A DNA stretch of 64,000 nucleotides from Heracleum sosnowskyi. Lineage: Eukaryota > Streptophyta > Magnoliopsida > Apiales > Apiaceae. The notes beneath the pieces are model-generated. The model made no database searches. It worked only from the letters and a program-made list of their open reading frames with translations, and was not told the DNA's origin. This document shows, in pieces, positions 34,901 to 43,978 of the stretch. Made by a program: the position numbers and the translations under genes. The stretch spans positions 23,393,001-23,457,000 of the forward strand of contig CM061240.1 in NCBI GenBank assembly GCA_030848705.1, read 5' to 3'. The number at the start of each line of letters is the position of its first letter. Position 1 is the stretch's first letter.

Positions 34901-37900
34901 CAAGAAATTGGACGACCGTAGTCGAGTAATGATATACTTGGGCAGTGAACCTGGGAGTAAAACACACCGCCTATACGATCCAAATGAGGGAACCATCCAT
35001 GTGAGTCGAGATGTCATCTTCAACGAAAGCCAAAGTTGGCCCTGGGAAGAACAGCAAGAAAAGGGACACACAGCGTTCGACTTCATCGAAATCTCTGGTA
35101 ATGCCCAGGAACAGCCAACATTGAATGAGAATTATGGGGGAGAAGACGACGAAAATTCTGGGGGAGATATAACTCCTGGTGATGCTGAGAATTCTCATTC
35201 AAGTGCTCATTCAAGTGACTCTAGTAATTCTCCAAGTGGCTCATATAATTCTTCCGTGGCTAATAGTGATGCAGAATTGAGCGATGGTGGACCTAGGAGG
35301 ATGAGGCTGCTAAGTGATATATATAACGAAGCACCAGAGGTTGAATTGTATGATGAGGAGCTTCTAATGGCAGCAGTCGATGAGCCAACCAATTTCAAAC
35401 AGGTTGTTACTGAGCTGGCGTGGCGAGATGCTATGCAAACTGAAATTAAATCTATTGAAGACAACAAGACCTGGGAGCTTACTGAGCTGCCACAAGGTCA
35501 CAAAGCCATTGGACTTAAGTGGGTGTTCAAGCTGAAACGAGATGCAGAGGGAAAAGTCACGAAGCATAAGGCACGTTTGGTTGCCAAGGGCTATGTGCAG
35601 CAACAAGGAATCGATTATGAAGAAGTTTTTGCACCTGTAACTAGGCTGGAAACCGTACGATTATTACTTGCTCTTGCTGCTAAAAATGCATGGGAGGTTC
35701 ACCACCTTGATGTAAAGTCGGCATTCTTGAATGGGGACCTTCATGAGGAGGTATATGTCGTCCAGCCTGAGGGTTTTGTGAAGAAGGGCCAAGAGTATAA
35801 AGTTTATAAGCTACTGAAAGCATTATATGGGCTGCGTCAAGCACCCAGGGCTTGGTACGCTCGTTTGAATAAATGTCTGGAAGATCTGGGTTTTGTGAAG
35901 TGTCCCTATGAACACTCTGTGTATACAAGGCGAGAGGGGGATGAAGTTCTGGTAGTTGCAGTATATGTCGATGACCTTTTGATCACTGGAACTAACGTGG
36001 TAATATATATAAGTTTAAGAAGGAGATGAGCAGTACATTTGACATGAATGATCTCGGGAAATTGTCATACTATCTAGGAATGGAAGTGGTGCAAAAGGAT
36101 GGAAACATTGAGATTAAACAATCTGCGTATGGAAAGAAGATGATTGAGAAGGCTGGAATGACGGGGTGCAACTCAGTGAAATATCCCATGGACCCATTGC
36201 AGAAATTGGACAAGGACGTTCATGGCAAGGCGGTTAACTCAACCACGAATAAAAGCTTAGTTGGGGGTCTCAGATATCTTGTCTTCACAAGACCTGACAT
36301 AGCCTACTCAGTTGGAGTAGTAAGTAGATTCATGGAGACTCCTACGACACTACACTTGGCATCTGTGAAACGTATTCTTCGTTATGTTCAAGGAACTCTG
36401 GACTATGGGCTGGTTTACTCGAAAGGTGAAGGGAACTACCTGCTAACAGGCTACTCTGATAGCGACTTTTCTGGCAATGTAGATGACTGGAGGTCCACGG
36501 GAGGTATGGATTTCTACCTGAATGAAAATCTCATTACTTGGGTGTCTCAGAAACAGAAGTGTGTGGCATTGTCCTCGTGTGAATCAGAATTTATGGCTGC
36601 AACTGCAACGGCATGTCAAGGTATATGGCTCTTAAATTTGCTGAAACAAATAACTGATGTACGTGCTGGTCCAGTTGTTTTATTTATTAATAATAAGTCT
36701 ACAATCGATCTCACCAAGAACCCTATATTTCATGGTAGAAGCAAACATATAGACATTCGCTATCATTTTATACGCGAATGTGTTGAAAGAAGGGAAGTGG
36801 TTCTCAGACATGTCAATACCAACCAGCAGAGGGATGATGTACTCACCAAGGCACTTGCTAGAGCTAAGTTTGAAGGAATGCGGGAATTGCTGGGTGTGAA
36901 GCATCTGCACGGAGTTTAGATTAGGGGGAGTTTGTTGGAGTTTAATCTAAACTCTGCATGTTTTTATTTATCTGTTTTATTTCAGTAGTAAAATAAATTG
37001 TAGTCCTTGCTTGTGTGCAACAGGACTTAGTCTATAGTTTGTTATCGAGTTTGTAGGAGTGTGTAGGTGCATGTCTAGAACGTGGGGAGGTTTCCTAGTT
37101 TATCTCAACCACTGCTAGTTTAAATAACGTATGTATGTATGTATGTGCTTTGCTGTGTGTGTAAGCAGAGAACTGGTTGTTTTGTTTTGGAGCATTCTGA
37201 TTAATACAAAAACTGAGCTTGTCTCATTGTGTGTTTGCGTCTATACATTCATATACATTCAGGATTAACGTCTTTGATCCTACACAAGATAGTGGCTAAT
37301 CTTTAGCACCAGACTTCCTACAATCACTCTACTTCTAACGTTTATTTTGCAATACTCCTACAAAGTAGCAGCAACCAGAACGACCAATTCAAACTAGTCT
37401 ATCAGACTTTAAATAACAATAAAAACAAAACACACAAAACAAATGTGTTTACATTAAAAACCAACACTCTCCCCTTTAATCTAAACCAGTGTCTGAAGAT
37501 CCCTCACACCCAACAGAGTCCTCATTTTCTTGAACCTTGCAGCTGGCAAAGCCTTTGTCAAAACATCAGCTTTCTGAAGATCTGTACTTATATGTTTAAG
37601 CACAATTTCACCATTCTCCACGCATTCTCTAATAAAGTGATAGCGGATATCAATATGTTTACTTCTTCCATGGAACACCGGGTTTTTAACCAAGTCAATA
37701 GCCGATCGATTATCGATATAAAGCACCACTGGTTCAATGTAATTACCTGTTATTTGACCAACCATTTTTCTCAACCAAATAGCTTGGCACGCAGCTGCAG
37801 TTGTCGCCATAAATTCGGCTTCACAAGAAGAAAGAGCTACACACCTCTGTTTTTGTGATGACCAAGTTACCAACCCTTCATTCAAATAAAAACACCATCC

Positions 37901-40900
37901 CTCCTGTACTCCTGCGATCATCCACATACCCAGCTAAGTCACTGTCCGAATAGCCTGTCAACAAGCCACTGCCACTGCCCTTTGTGTAGATTAAACCAAA
38001 ATTCAGGGTTCCTTTAACATAGCGTAAGATACGTTTTGCAGCTAACTGATGCATCATCGTGGGTTTTTCCATAAACCTGCTAACGATTCCAACCGAGTAG
38101 GCTATATCAGGCCTGGTGTGAACCAAATAACGCAGCCCTCCAATCATACTTTTGAACTTGGTGGCATCTACTGACTTACCCCCTTCGTCTTTACCAATGC
38201 ACTCCTTTGGATCCATAGGGAATTTTTTAGGATTACATTCCCACATACCAGCCTTCTCCAATATCATTTTTGCATAACCCGCTTAATTAAGCTCAATGCT
38301 TCCATTTCCTTGTTTTACCTCCAGCCCCAAATAATATGACAGCATTCCCAGATTACTCATTTCAAACTTCTTATTCATTTGATTTTTGAATTCCTCTATA
38401 ATCGAGGTCTTTGTACCAGTCACCAAGAGATCATCCACGTAGATCCCGATTAATAAGATTTTGCCTCTCACCTTCTTCGCATATACAACATGTTCATAGG
38501 GGCATCTGACAAAACCAAGCTCCTCAAGATATTTGCTTAGTTTAGTGTACTAAGCACGTGGTGCTTGTTTCAACCCATATAAAGCTTTAACAAGTTTATA
38601 CACAAAGTGTTCCTTACCCTCTTTCACAAAACCTTCAGGCTGGGTAACATAGACTTCTTCTTGAATTTTACCATTTAAAAACGCTGATTTAACGTCTAAG
38701 TGATGCACCTCCCAGCCGTGTTTGGCAGCTAAAGCAAGCAGAATTCAGACAGTTTCAATACGAGCTACTGGAGCGAAAATTTCCTCGAAATCTTTTCCTT
38801 GCCTCTGAACATAACCTTTTGCAACAATTCTCGCCTTATGTTTTACAACCTTCCCATTGGTGTCCTTTTTTAACTTAAAAACCCACTTCAAGCCGATGGG
38901 ATTTTCTCCAGGAGGAAGCTCTGTCAACTCCCACCTATTGTTTTTTTCAACTGCTTCAATCTCAGCCTTCATGGCTTTTCTCCAATTCTGTTCTTTTGCA
39001 GCCTACTCATACCTGGTGGGTTCTTCTGTACCTGCAAACAACAATTCGTCATCTTCAAGTGCTATTTCTTGAGTCTCATCATAAATTTCATTCAGTGGTC
39101 GAAAACGTCCAGGCTCACTATCTGTCTCAGTGTCTGAGCCTGTTGAGGACGAGTGTGTTGTATGTGACAACTATGATGTCTAAGGTGTTGATGGGTATCT
39201 CCATCTGAATTTGAGTTGTCAATTCCCGTGTTCTCGTTCTGAGAATTTTAGAATTCCTCCATGTTAACACTATCACCAGCCTCCCCTGTAAGTGTACCAA
39301 AGACAGTGAACGTCCCATGATGCTCCCCTTCTGTTTCTTTGTCCAAGTTCCATGGCCATGATTTATCTTCCTCGAACACTACATCCCGACTAACATGAAC
39401 TGATTTATTTTCTGGATCATACAGCCTGTAAGCTTTCGTTCCTGGTTCCTTACCTAAATTAATCACCAACTTACTTCGATCGCTGAGCTTTGTCGTGTGG
39501 ACAGATGGGAGTTTCATATGGGCTAGACATCCGAACACTCTGATGTGGCCAACATTTGGTTTGTTGTCGGACCATGCTTCGTACGGGGTTACCCCAGTTA
39601 CAGCTCTAGTGGGTAGACGATTTAACACATAGATTGAATGACGAATGGCCTCTCCCCAAAGCATCAACGGCAACTGTTTTTCCTTTAAAAAACTCCTCGC
39701 CATCTCGATCACGGTTCTATTCCTTCTTTCGACTACCCCATTTTGTTGGGGTGAGTATGGTGCTGTAAATTGTCTTGCTATACCTGCCTCCTCACAATAC
39801 GAAACAAATTTCTTTGAAGTGAATTCTCCCCCTCTGTCGGTTCTGAAAATTCCCACTTTTCTATCTTTGCCATTCTCGACCTGTGCTCGAAATCGTTTAA
39901 ATGCCCCAAATGCTTCATCTTTTCTTTTCAATAGATAGCCCCACATCACTCGACTGTAATCATCCACGAGCAAGAAAAGGTACTTATTTCCAGCTGAGGT
40001 TTCCAGAGAGATCGGCCCACATAAGTCGCCATGAACAATTTCCAATACTCTTTTTGTACAGTAAGTCGCTTGGCCTGGGAATGCCTTTCGTGTCTGTTTA
40101 GACATCAAACAACCTGTGCATATCTCACTTTGCACCTTTATATCAGGCAAACCATGTACCATTTTGGTGGTGCTCATCAAATTCATAGCCTTAAAAGTGA
40201 CATGTCCTAAACGGGCATGCCACAGCCAAGCGCTTTCATCACATTTTGACAATAAGCATTCTGAACTACCACTTTCAATGATAATCTTGTATAAACGATT
40301 TACTGACCTTTTTACCTTCATGATCAGCTGCCCTTTTTTGTCATAGATCCACATATGAGCACTATTAAGGATGACCCTATTCCCGTCTTCAGAGAGTTGC
40401 TCGAGTCTAATTATGTTGTTGCACAACGTGGGTATATAATACACATCCTTTAACAGCCTCCCCTCTCCTTTTTTACACTTCAGAACTATGGTTCCCTTGC
40501 CTTTGATAAGAACGGTGGATCCATCACCGAACCTAACCTTTCCATTCACACCTTCATCGAGATTCCTGAATTTAGACAATTGCCCCGTCATATGATTGCT
40601 AGCACCATTATCCAAATACCACAAATTTGAATTCACTTGAACACCTTCACCACTTTGGTTTAACTTGGGCAACACTTTCTCTTCATTGATCAACATAACT
40701 TTGCTGTCATCCTCTGATTTTTCTGTCAACAACAAAGCAGGCTCGTCATCCTGCATTTGAGCTATGTTCACCTCCTCCTTTTATTCGTTTTCCCGCCTTG
40801 GCTTCTTGCATTCTGCAACATAATGACCATAGCCCTGACAGTTAAAGCATTTCACCTTGCTCTTGTCATACTTGTCGCGCCCCCCACGTCCAGAATCTTT

Positions 40901-42864
40901 GTTGCCTCGAAATCTTTGCCCAGACGAAATGTCAGTTCCCCCTTTACTTGTGTGTTTTAGCCACTCTTCTCTTGTCAATAAGAGTTTTCCTTCCTCTTTT
41001 TCCCTTTTTGACCATTCTTCCTCAGTCAGCAACAATTGGCCACCACTAGGTTCGACTTGACCTCTTAATCGTTCTTCACGTGCCTTCAACGAGCCAACTG
41101 TTTCTTCAATGGACATTGTCTCCAAATTTACGAATTGTTCAATTGTGGAGGCTATCTGTAAAAACTTACTAGGGACTGCACGTAGTAGTTTTTTCACAAC
41201 GTATGCCTCCTCGACTTCGCCACCGAGTGCCCTTATGTTTGTCACTAAACCATTTAGTTTCATACAAAAATCATCGAGAGGTTCTGCTTCTTTCATACTC
41301 AGTGCTTCAAACTCCGCCTTGAGAGTCTGAATCCTTGCCGTCTTCACACGATCGGCTCCCAAACACATGGTCTTCACAACTTGCCAGGCCTCCTTTGCCG
41401 TCTTCTTTTCGGCCACGGACAGCAAAATATCCTCAGGGATCCCCTGGTAAATTGCAGCCAGGGCTATCTTGTCTGTCCTATCCTCAACCACCACTTTCGG
41501 GTCTTCATTATCTACAGCACTCTATACACCATGTGCTTGCATATAAACTTTCATCTTAAGAGCCCATGCTGTATAATATCCTCTATTCAACATGGGGTAA
41601 CTCAAACCAAACACTCCCTCTTTTGTTTTTCCGTTTTCCATCGCAACAGACTTAGGCATATATTTTGGCATTCACCGTGAACAACCTTGCTCTGATACCA
41701 AGATGTTAGATATCCCAGTACCTGATCACATATACATAAGTTTGATCGTTCAAAACAAGTAAAACAAGAGTGTATCTAAACGTTCTAATCTTTATTCCAC
41801 CAAAACATTATACATAAATAGTTCAAGACGTACAAGATAGTGGCTAATCTTTAGCACCAGACTTCCTACAATCACTCTACTTCTAACGTTTATTTTGCAA
41901 TACTCCTACAAAGTAGCAGCAACGAGAACGACCAATTCAAACTAGTCTATCAGACTTTAAATAACAATAAAAACAAAACACACAAAACAAATGTGTTTAG
42001 ATTAAAAACCAACAACCTAAAATTCACTTGGTTATATGTATCAACTGTACATTGATTTACTAGATACCATCTTAATAATTTCTTATCTCTGTTAAGATTT
42101 AATGAAGATGTATAAGCTTATATGTCTCCTTCAATTGTGAAGGTTTTTGATCATTGCATAAGTATTATGTTAACCGTCTATGGGTTTGCAATGGTCATCG
42201 GAGCTTTATCGTCATCTCTACAAAACAAACTCATATATGTAAGTCATATGTATTGTACCTTCTGAAAACATTCGGCTAGCTCCATTAGTATCCTTTTGTA
42301 TATAAATGTCTTACTTGCATTTTTCGTAAACATATCTTATTTTATATTATTTTCTTTCTCATTCTTCTAATTTAGGTGTTCGGTCATTGTGCACTTGGCT
42401 TTATTTTTTGGACTCGAGCTCAATCTTTAAATTTGGACGATAATTTAGCAGTCGAATCCTTTTACATGTTCTTTTGGAAGGTGTGATTTATATTGCTTAT
42501 CATATATATATATATATATATATAGTACTCCGATTTTAAGTTCATAGGATGAATACAGTGAGAAATGGTGATTCGTATGGTTGAATTTGTTGATTGATTG
42601 AATTTAAATTTCTAATTACTGAGTAATTACCCGAACTGAGTAATTACGAGAACATATAAGTTAACTCTTACAATTACACAAATTGCCAACAATATATATC
42701 CAAATCTTCGATTTCAACAATACAAATTACCATTTCTCATCTTCTGTTGGTTCTTTAATTAGTATGTTCATATATTTAACTACTGCACACTTTGTAATCA
42801 ATTTTCAACTCTCCTGATGCAGCTATATTACGTCGAATATGTACTTATTCATTTTCTAGGTTGA
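22907..42864 (+). CDS. UbiA-type aromatic prenyltransferase (homogentisate / umbelliferone prenyltransferase family), 12 exons
   Basis: Membrane enzyme that transfers a prenyl group from a prenyl diphosphate to an aromatic acceptor, normally in plastids. Proposed exons: 22,907-22,955; 28,384-28,781; 28,874-28,957; 29,042-29,116; 29,208-29,291; 29,440-29,529; 30,631-30,732; 30,829-30,924; 31,526-31,597; 42,143-42,238; 42,376-42,480; 42,823-42,864. All have GT..AG borders. Apart from the 1/2 junction, which splits a codon, introns fall between codons. Joined, about 430 residues. Exon 4 holds NQVADVEIDK (the NQxxDxxxD diphosphate/Mg site) and exon 9 holds DIPDVEGD (DxxDxxGD). The N-terminus is Ser/Thr-rich without acidic residues, like a plastid transit peptide. 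Exon 2 ends in CRPHSIIGT, typical of the family. PHFVLAAG replaces the PxLPLASG segment of homogentisate phytyltransferases, suggesting a specialised-metabolism paralogue. The substrate cannot be read from sequence; umbelliferone is a guess that assumes Apiaceae. Confidence 0.85.
24230..27330. repeat. AT-rich degenerate repeat field with Helitron-like ends
   Basis: The motif CCAAAAATATCACG, usually preceded by a TAACAAAATCTCCTC-like stretch and followed by an ATTACCTTTAAATTAAAACA-like stretch, recurs more than ten times. In the part 26,400-27,000 the spacing is about 230 bp (near 26,411, 26,645 and 26,870). No ORF. It lies in the proposed intron 1 of the prenyltransferase. Confidence 0.7.
24690..26262 (+). 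mobile_element. Non-autonomous Helitron-like element
   Basis: Starts TCTATACTATGCTATATTAT after an A, and ends CCGTGCATGAGTTTTAAGCTAG before a T (read in two parts around 26,241-26,262). Helitrons begin TC, end CTAG/CTRR, and insert between A and T without duplication. The expected hairpin before the end (CCGTGC...GCACGG) is degraded here. A similar decayed end lies at 24,188-24,212. No Rep/helicase gene is present. Confidence 0.5.
27331..27987. other. AT-rich sequence without recognisable feature
   Basis: Part of the proposed intron 1, or upstream sequence if that intron is wrong. I see no gene, terminal repeat or array. Confidence 0.4.
27988..28186. mobile_element. Stowaway-type MITE, copy 1
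   Basis: The right end GGGGAGGGAG is followed by TA. The centre can form a long hairpin (TTCTTTTTCTAAATAAAAAT against ATTTTTATTCAGAAAAAG). It is the same family as 30,998-31,244 but in the opposite orientation. The left end is blurred. Confidence 0.5.
28384..31597 (+). CDS. Prenyltransferase exons 2-9
   Basis: Eight exons, each read in frame: 398, 84, 75, 84, 90, 102, 96 and 72 bases. They encode the end of the transit peptide and the first two thirds of the membrane domain. Intron 6 (29,530-30,630) is 1.1 kb and begins with transposon-like sequence (GAGTAAATAGCAGTTTGCAC, near 29,564). Intron 8 carries a Stowaway-type MITE. A local ATG at 28,368 is followed four codons later by TAA (28,380-28,382) in the same frame, so it cannot start this protein. 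The next internal Met is at 28,514, past most of the transit region. Confidence 0.88.
30998..31244. mobile_element. Stowaway-type MITE, copy 2, in prenyltransferase intron 8
   Basis: Left end CTCCCCTCCCTCCGTCCC, right end GGGACGGACCGAG, flanked by TA on both sides (30,996-30,997 and 31,245-31,246). 247 bp with a central hairpin. Stowaway elements have CTCCCTCC-type ends and a TA duplication. Confidence 0.8.
32368..32715 (+). repeat. 5' LTR of copia A
   Basis: 348 bp, TGTTGGAG...GATCCTACA. Confidence 0.94.
32751..33401 (+). CDS. Gag of copia A
   Basis: ATG at 32,751, 35 bases after the LTR. The capsid region resembles that of element B (YTAWSMKMRVYMQAHGVW, then MIYQGIPEDVLL and LLRAVPPKFLQIASTIEQF). 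It stops at TAG 33,399-33,401, after LLLT, where B reads LLLTEEEW, so a Glu codon was probably lost. A second in-frame stop, TGA, follows near 33,479. The zinc knuckle then continues in the same frame at 33,541. Confidence 0.88.
   Translation: MSKTTVMEGNKVKGGSIGLSYPTLTRANYTAWSMKMRVYMQAHGVWEAVKPSDPKAVAEEKTDKIALAMIYQGIPEDVLLSLAEKKTSKEAWEAIKTICQGADRAKTAKVQTLQAEFEALVMKETDKIDDFYLKINGLVSNIRALGSEVSESYVVKKLLRAVPPKFLQIASTIEQFGDLEKMTVEETIGSLKTHEERMRGQAGTNNSANKDQLLLT
33495..36029 (+). CDS. Pol of copia A: zinc knuckle, protease, integrase, reverse transcriptase
   Basis: Same frame as gag. Zinc knuckle CFNCQAYGHYAAEC at residues 16-29, protease DNGASNHMTG near 97, integrase HHCC near 225-275 (WHSRLGH ... 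CDGCLMSKQTR). Catalytic core: Asp in YADICGP near 290, Asp in LRTDRGGEF near 352, Glu in NGVVECRNRT near 388. RT starts near 670 (GLKWVFKLKRD) and has YVDDLLITG near 825. The frame is lost close after this motif, near 36,005; the RT continues one frame over. It uses LTR-driven transcription on the same strand as the prenyltransferase. Confidence 0.9.
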   Translation: MNARGHWNRDKSHVRCFNCQAYGHYAAECKKPKRFKKPELEANLNQTEALDDEPALLLTECGEVTNRGMVLLNEEGVIPVLKQSKETNVDIDVWYLDNGASNHMTGQRSKFSSIDETVTGQVRFGDNSTVTIRGKWSVTMNCKNGETRKLHEVYYIPSLRNNIISLGQLSEEGNKVLLQGEYLWVRDNQGKLLMKVQRTSNRLYKIRIESSEHACLISKVEKDTWLWHSRLGHVNFPTLVMMSKEEMAHGLPKLIHPKALCDGCLMSKQTRSSFPAKSNLCAQSVLELIYADICGPLTPQTSAGNWYFMLLVDDFSRYMWVYLLKSKDEALMTFKNFRKLVEKEFGKVIKVLRTDRGGEFCSKEFKLYCEEAGIQRHLTAPYSPQQNGVVECRNRTVMAMVRSFLKGMNMPATFWGEAVRHSVYCLNMLPTRAVAGKTPHEAWKGSKPQLHHLKIFGCIAHMKVPGVHTKKLDDRSRVMIYLGSEPGSKTHRLYDPNEGTIHVSRDVIFNESQSWPWEEQQEKGHTAFDFIEISGNAQEQPTLNENYGGEDDENSGGDITPGDAENSHSSAHSSDSSNSPSGSYNSSVANSDAELSDGGPRRMRLLSDIYNEAPEVELYDEELLMAAVDEPTNFKQVVTELAWRDAMQTEIKSIEDNKTWELTELPQGHKAIGLKWVFKLKRDAEGKVTKHKARLVAKGYVQQQGIDYEEVFAPVTRLETVRLLLALAAKNAWEVHHLDVKSAFLNGDLHEEVYVVQPEGFVKKGQEYKVYKLLKALYGLRQAPRAWYARLNKCLEDLGFVKCPYEHSVYTRREGDEVLVVAVYVDDLLITGTNVVIYISLRRR
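36026..36919 (+). CDS. RT C-terminus and RNase H of copia A (after a frameshift)
   Basis: Begins with the RT thumb (LGKLSYYLGMEV), then the GGLRYLVFTRPDIAYSVG segment and RNase H (YSDSDFSGNVDD, SSCESEF, INNKSTIDL, DVLTKALAR). The INNKS segment has Asn where element B, and the family in general, has Asp (IDNRS). That position belongs to the RNase H active site, so activity may be lost. The ORF ends 13 bases before the purine tract. Confidence 0.88.
   Translation: MSSTFDMNDLGKLSYYLGMEVVQKDGNIEIKQSAYGKKMIEKAGMTGCNSVKYPMDPLQKLDKDVHGKAVNSTTNKSLVGGLRYLVFTRPDIAYSVGVVSRFMETPTTLHLASVKRILRYVQGTLDYGLVYSKGEGNYLLTGYSDSDFSGNVDDWRSTGGMDFYLNENLITWVSQKQKCVALSSCESEFMAATATACQGIWLLNLLKQITDVRAGPVVLFINNKSTIDLTKNPIFHGRSKHIDIRYHFIRECVERREVVLRHVNTNQQRDDVLTKALARAKFEGMRELLGVKHLHGV
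36933..37284 (+). repeat. 3' LTR of copia A
   Basis: 352 bp; carries one extra GTAT unit relative to the 5' LTR. Confidence 0.94.
37481..40780 (-). pseudogene. Pol of copia B: protease, integrase, reverse transcriptase, RNase H
   Basis: Minus strand, in frame with gag. The protease motif DNGASNHMTG is near 40,600. The integrase zinc finger spans 40,220-40,080 (WHARLGH ... CTGCLMSKQTR). Core residues are in FRTDRGGEF and NGVVERRNRT. The long frame ends at TAG 39,248. RT resumes at 38,972 (GLKWVFKLKKD), has YVDDLLVTG near 38,440, and stops at 38,745, near 38,550 and at 38,283. RNase H continues after a frameshift near 37,900 and ends at 37,481, with IDNRSAIDL and ADVLTKALP. Several stops sit where element A has Trp, Arg or Gln, as expected from C-to-T or G-to-A changes. 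Confidence 0.88.
40781..41671 (-). pseudogene. Gag of copia B
   Basis: The minus-strand ATG is at 41,671, just after the primer site. The capsid region (DUF4219/UBN2 style: YTAWALKMKVYMQAHGV, then AIYQGIPEDILL and LLRAVPSKFLQIASTIEQF) is followed by a zinc knuckle CFNCQGYGHYVAEC near 40,820. In-frame stops are at 41,522-41,524 (TAG, where element A has Trp) and at 40,781-40,783 (TAA). The capsid otherwise reads through without frameshift. It is the same lineage as element A. Confidence 0.85.
41704..42014 (-). repeat. 5' LTR of copia B
   Basis: 311 bp, plus-strand start TGTTAGATATCC, end AAAAACCAACA. Followed by ACCTA. Confidence 0.93.
42143..42864 (+). CDS. Prenyltransferase exons 10-12
   Basis: Exons of 96, 105 and 42 bases encode the last transmembrane helices: VFDHCISIMLTVYGF, then VFGHCALGFIFWTRAQ and ESFYMFFWK, then LYYVEYVLIHFLG before TGA at 42,862-42,864. 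This matches the family's C-terminal WKLYYxEYxLxPFL pattern with H for the usual P. Intron 11 contains a (TA)n run near 42,505. The exons lie 10.5 kb from exon 9 because of the copia insertions, yet the frame and splice sites are intact. Confidence 0.88.
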
Positions 42865-42970
42865 GGATACAATAAAGGGTCACATTCGTTGGGAATGGTG
42901 ATTTAGAAGAAACAACCGCTAAGTATTACCCATGATCTGTGACTTATAAATAATTACTCCATATATATAA

Positions 42971-43002
<32 letters not shown>

Positions 43003-43978
43003 ATGTATGCTTATGAATAAAATTATTGTTCTACTTATTCAATACATAAGTGTATGATTGTTGTTTTTCCTCATTTGATTGGGTAACTCTGTTTTAATAT
43101 TTTCCTTTCCTTTATGTTACTTAGGTAGTCACACAACAATTTGATGTTTTATGTATGCTTTATGTTTTAAGGTGTGTATATTATATTATATTCATTACAT
43201 ATACAACTATAATGAAAATGTACATAGTTACTTATCATCTCCTATTGTGCAGTCAATTTAATTATGATACAATAAAAGCCAAACCTCCTATTTAAAGTGG
43301 GAGAGTCCATCCAACACTATATAGTATTAAGCTAACAAATTTATTTGTGATACAATAGCATTCTTGTTTATTTAAATTTTGTCAATTCAATAGTAATACT
43401 ATTTTTAAAAGTTAAAATGGGTGAAATTGGTTAACAACTTAAAAAGTGGCTTCAATTTGTAATTTAAAGAATTAAAAACTATATTTTAAAAGGTTTAGAA
43501 TTACCTGTTTTGAGTAACTTATTTTATTTTCAAAATTTATTTTGTAAAATGAAATGCATAAAAAATTCAAATTTAAGTAGGTTTCTTATATATTTATGAT
43601 AATTAACAAGAATATTATTTTGGTAAATTTTTTGATTATGCAATGATCTATGTCCAAGATAAGAAAATAGGATAATTATAAAATATTAAGATATAAAGTA
43701 AATTAGAATTTGAATAATTGTGGTGCATAAGTTAGAAAATTGTTTGATTGATATTTTTATATCTTAATTGAGTTAGTTGTATTTATTTGTGTTTATAGTT
43801 GAGGAAGAAAACTAAAATTTTACTTTAATTCTTAATGTTCTTTACTTCCATTTCACTACTATGAATACGAAAGTGCTTCACTATATATATGCTATTACGT
43901 TATTAAAAGAAATTTGAAAAAAAAAGTGAAGTAGATACACTTGTGTAGCGTTTATTTTGGAAGCAATATTGTAGTTTG
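42865..43978. other. 3' flank of the prenyltransferase gene
   Basis: No gene. It holds a (TA)n/(GTAT)n microsatellite at about 42,958-43,005, then AT-rich DNA up to the CACTA terminus. The 3' UTR and poly(A) site probably lie in the first few hundred bases, for example after AATAAA at 43,015-43,020. Confidence 0.4.

Larger units (their letters stand above)
32368..37284 (+). mobile_element. Ty1/copia LTR retrotransposon A, inserted in the LTR of copia B
   Basis: LTRs 32,368-32,715 and 36,933-37,284; target duplication CAAGA at 32,363-32,367 and 37,285-37,289. The uninterrupted target is visible in B's other LTR near 41,835. The primer site TGGTATCAGAGC follows at 32,719, and the purine tract TTAGGGGGAGTT precedes the 3' LTR. 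The LTRs differ by one substitution and one 4-bp step in a GTAT microsatellite, so this is younger than B. It is in the same orientation as the host gene. Confidence 0.95.
32233..37466 (-). repeat. 3' LTR of copia B, interrupted by copia A
   Basis: The two parts, 32,233-32,367 and 37,290-37,466, join at the CAAGA duplication to 312 bp matching 41,704-42,014. The purine tract AAAGGGGAGAG (minus strand) borders it at 37,467-37,477. Confidence 0.9.
32233..42014 (-). mobile_element. Ty1/copia LTR retrotransposon B, in intron 9 of the prenyltransferase
   Basis: LTRs: right copy 41,704-42,014, left copy 32,233-32,367 plus 37,290-37,466 (split by element A). Target duplication ACCTA at 32,228-32,232 and 42,015-42,019. 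The primer site TGGTATCAGAGC (minus strand) lies three bases inside the right LTR. The coding order on the minus strand is gag, protease, integrase, RT, RNase H, the Ty1/copia order. The LTRs differ by four substitutions and one indel in about 311 bp. The coding region has many stops. Confidence 0.93.

Noticed and set aside
42500..43005. TA- and GTAT-repeats as regulatory elements
   Set aside because: Simple microsatellites in an intron and the 3' flank; nothing supports a function.
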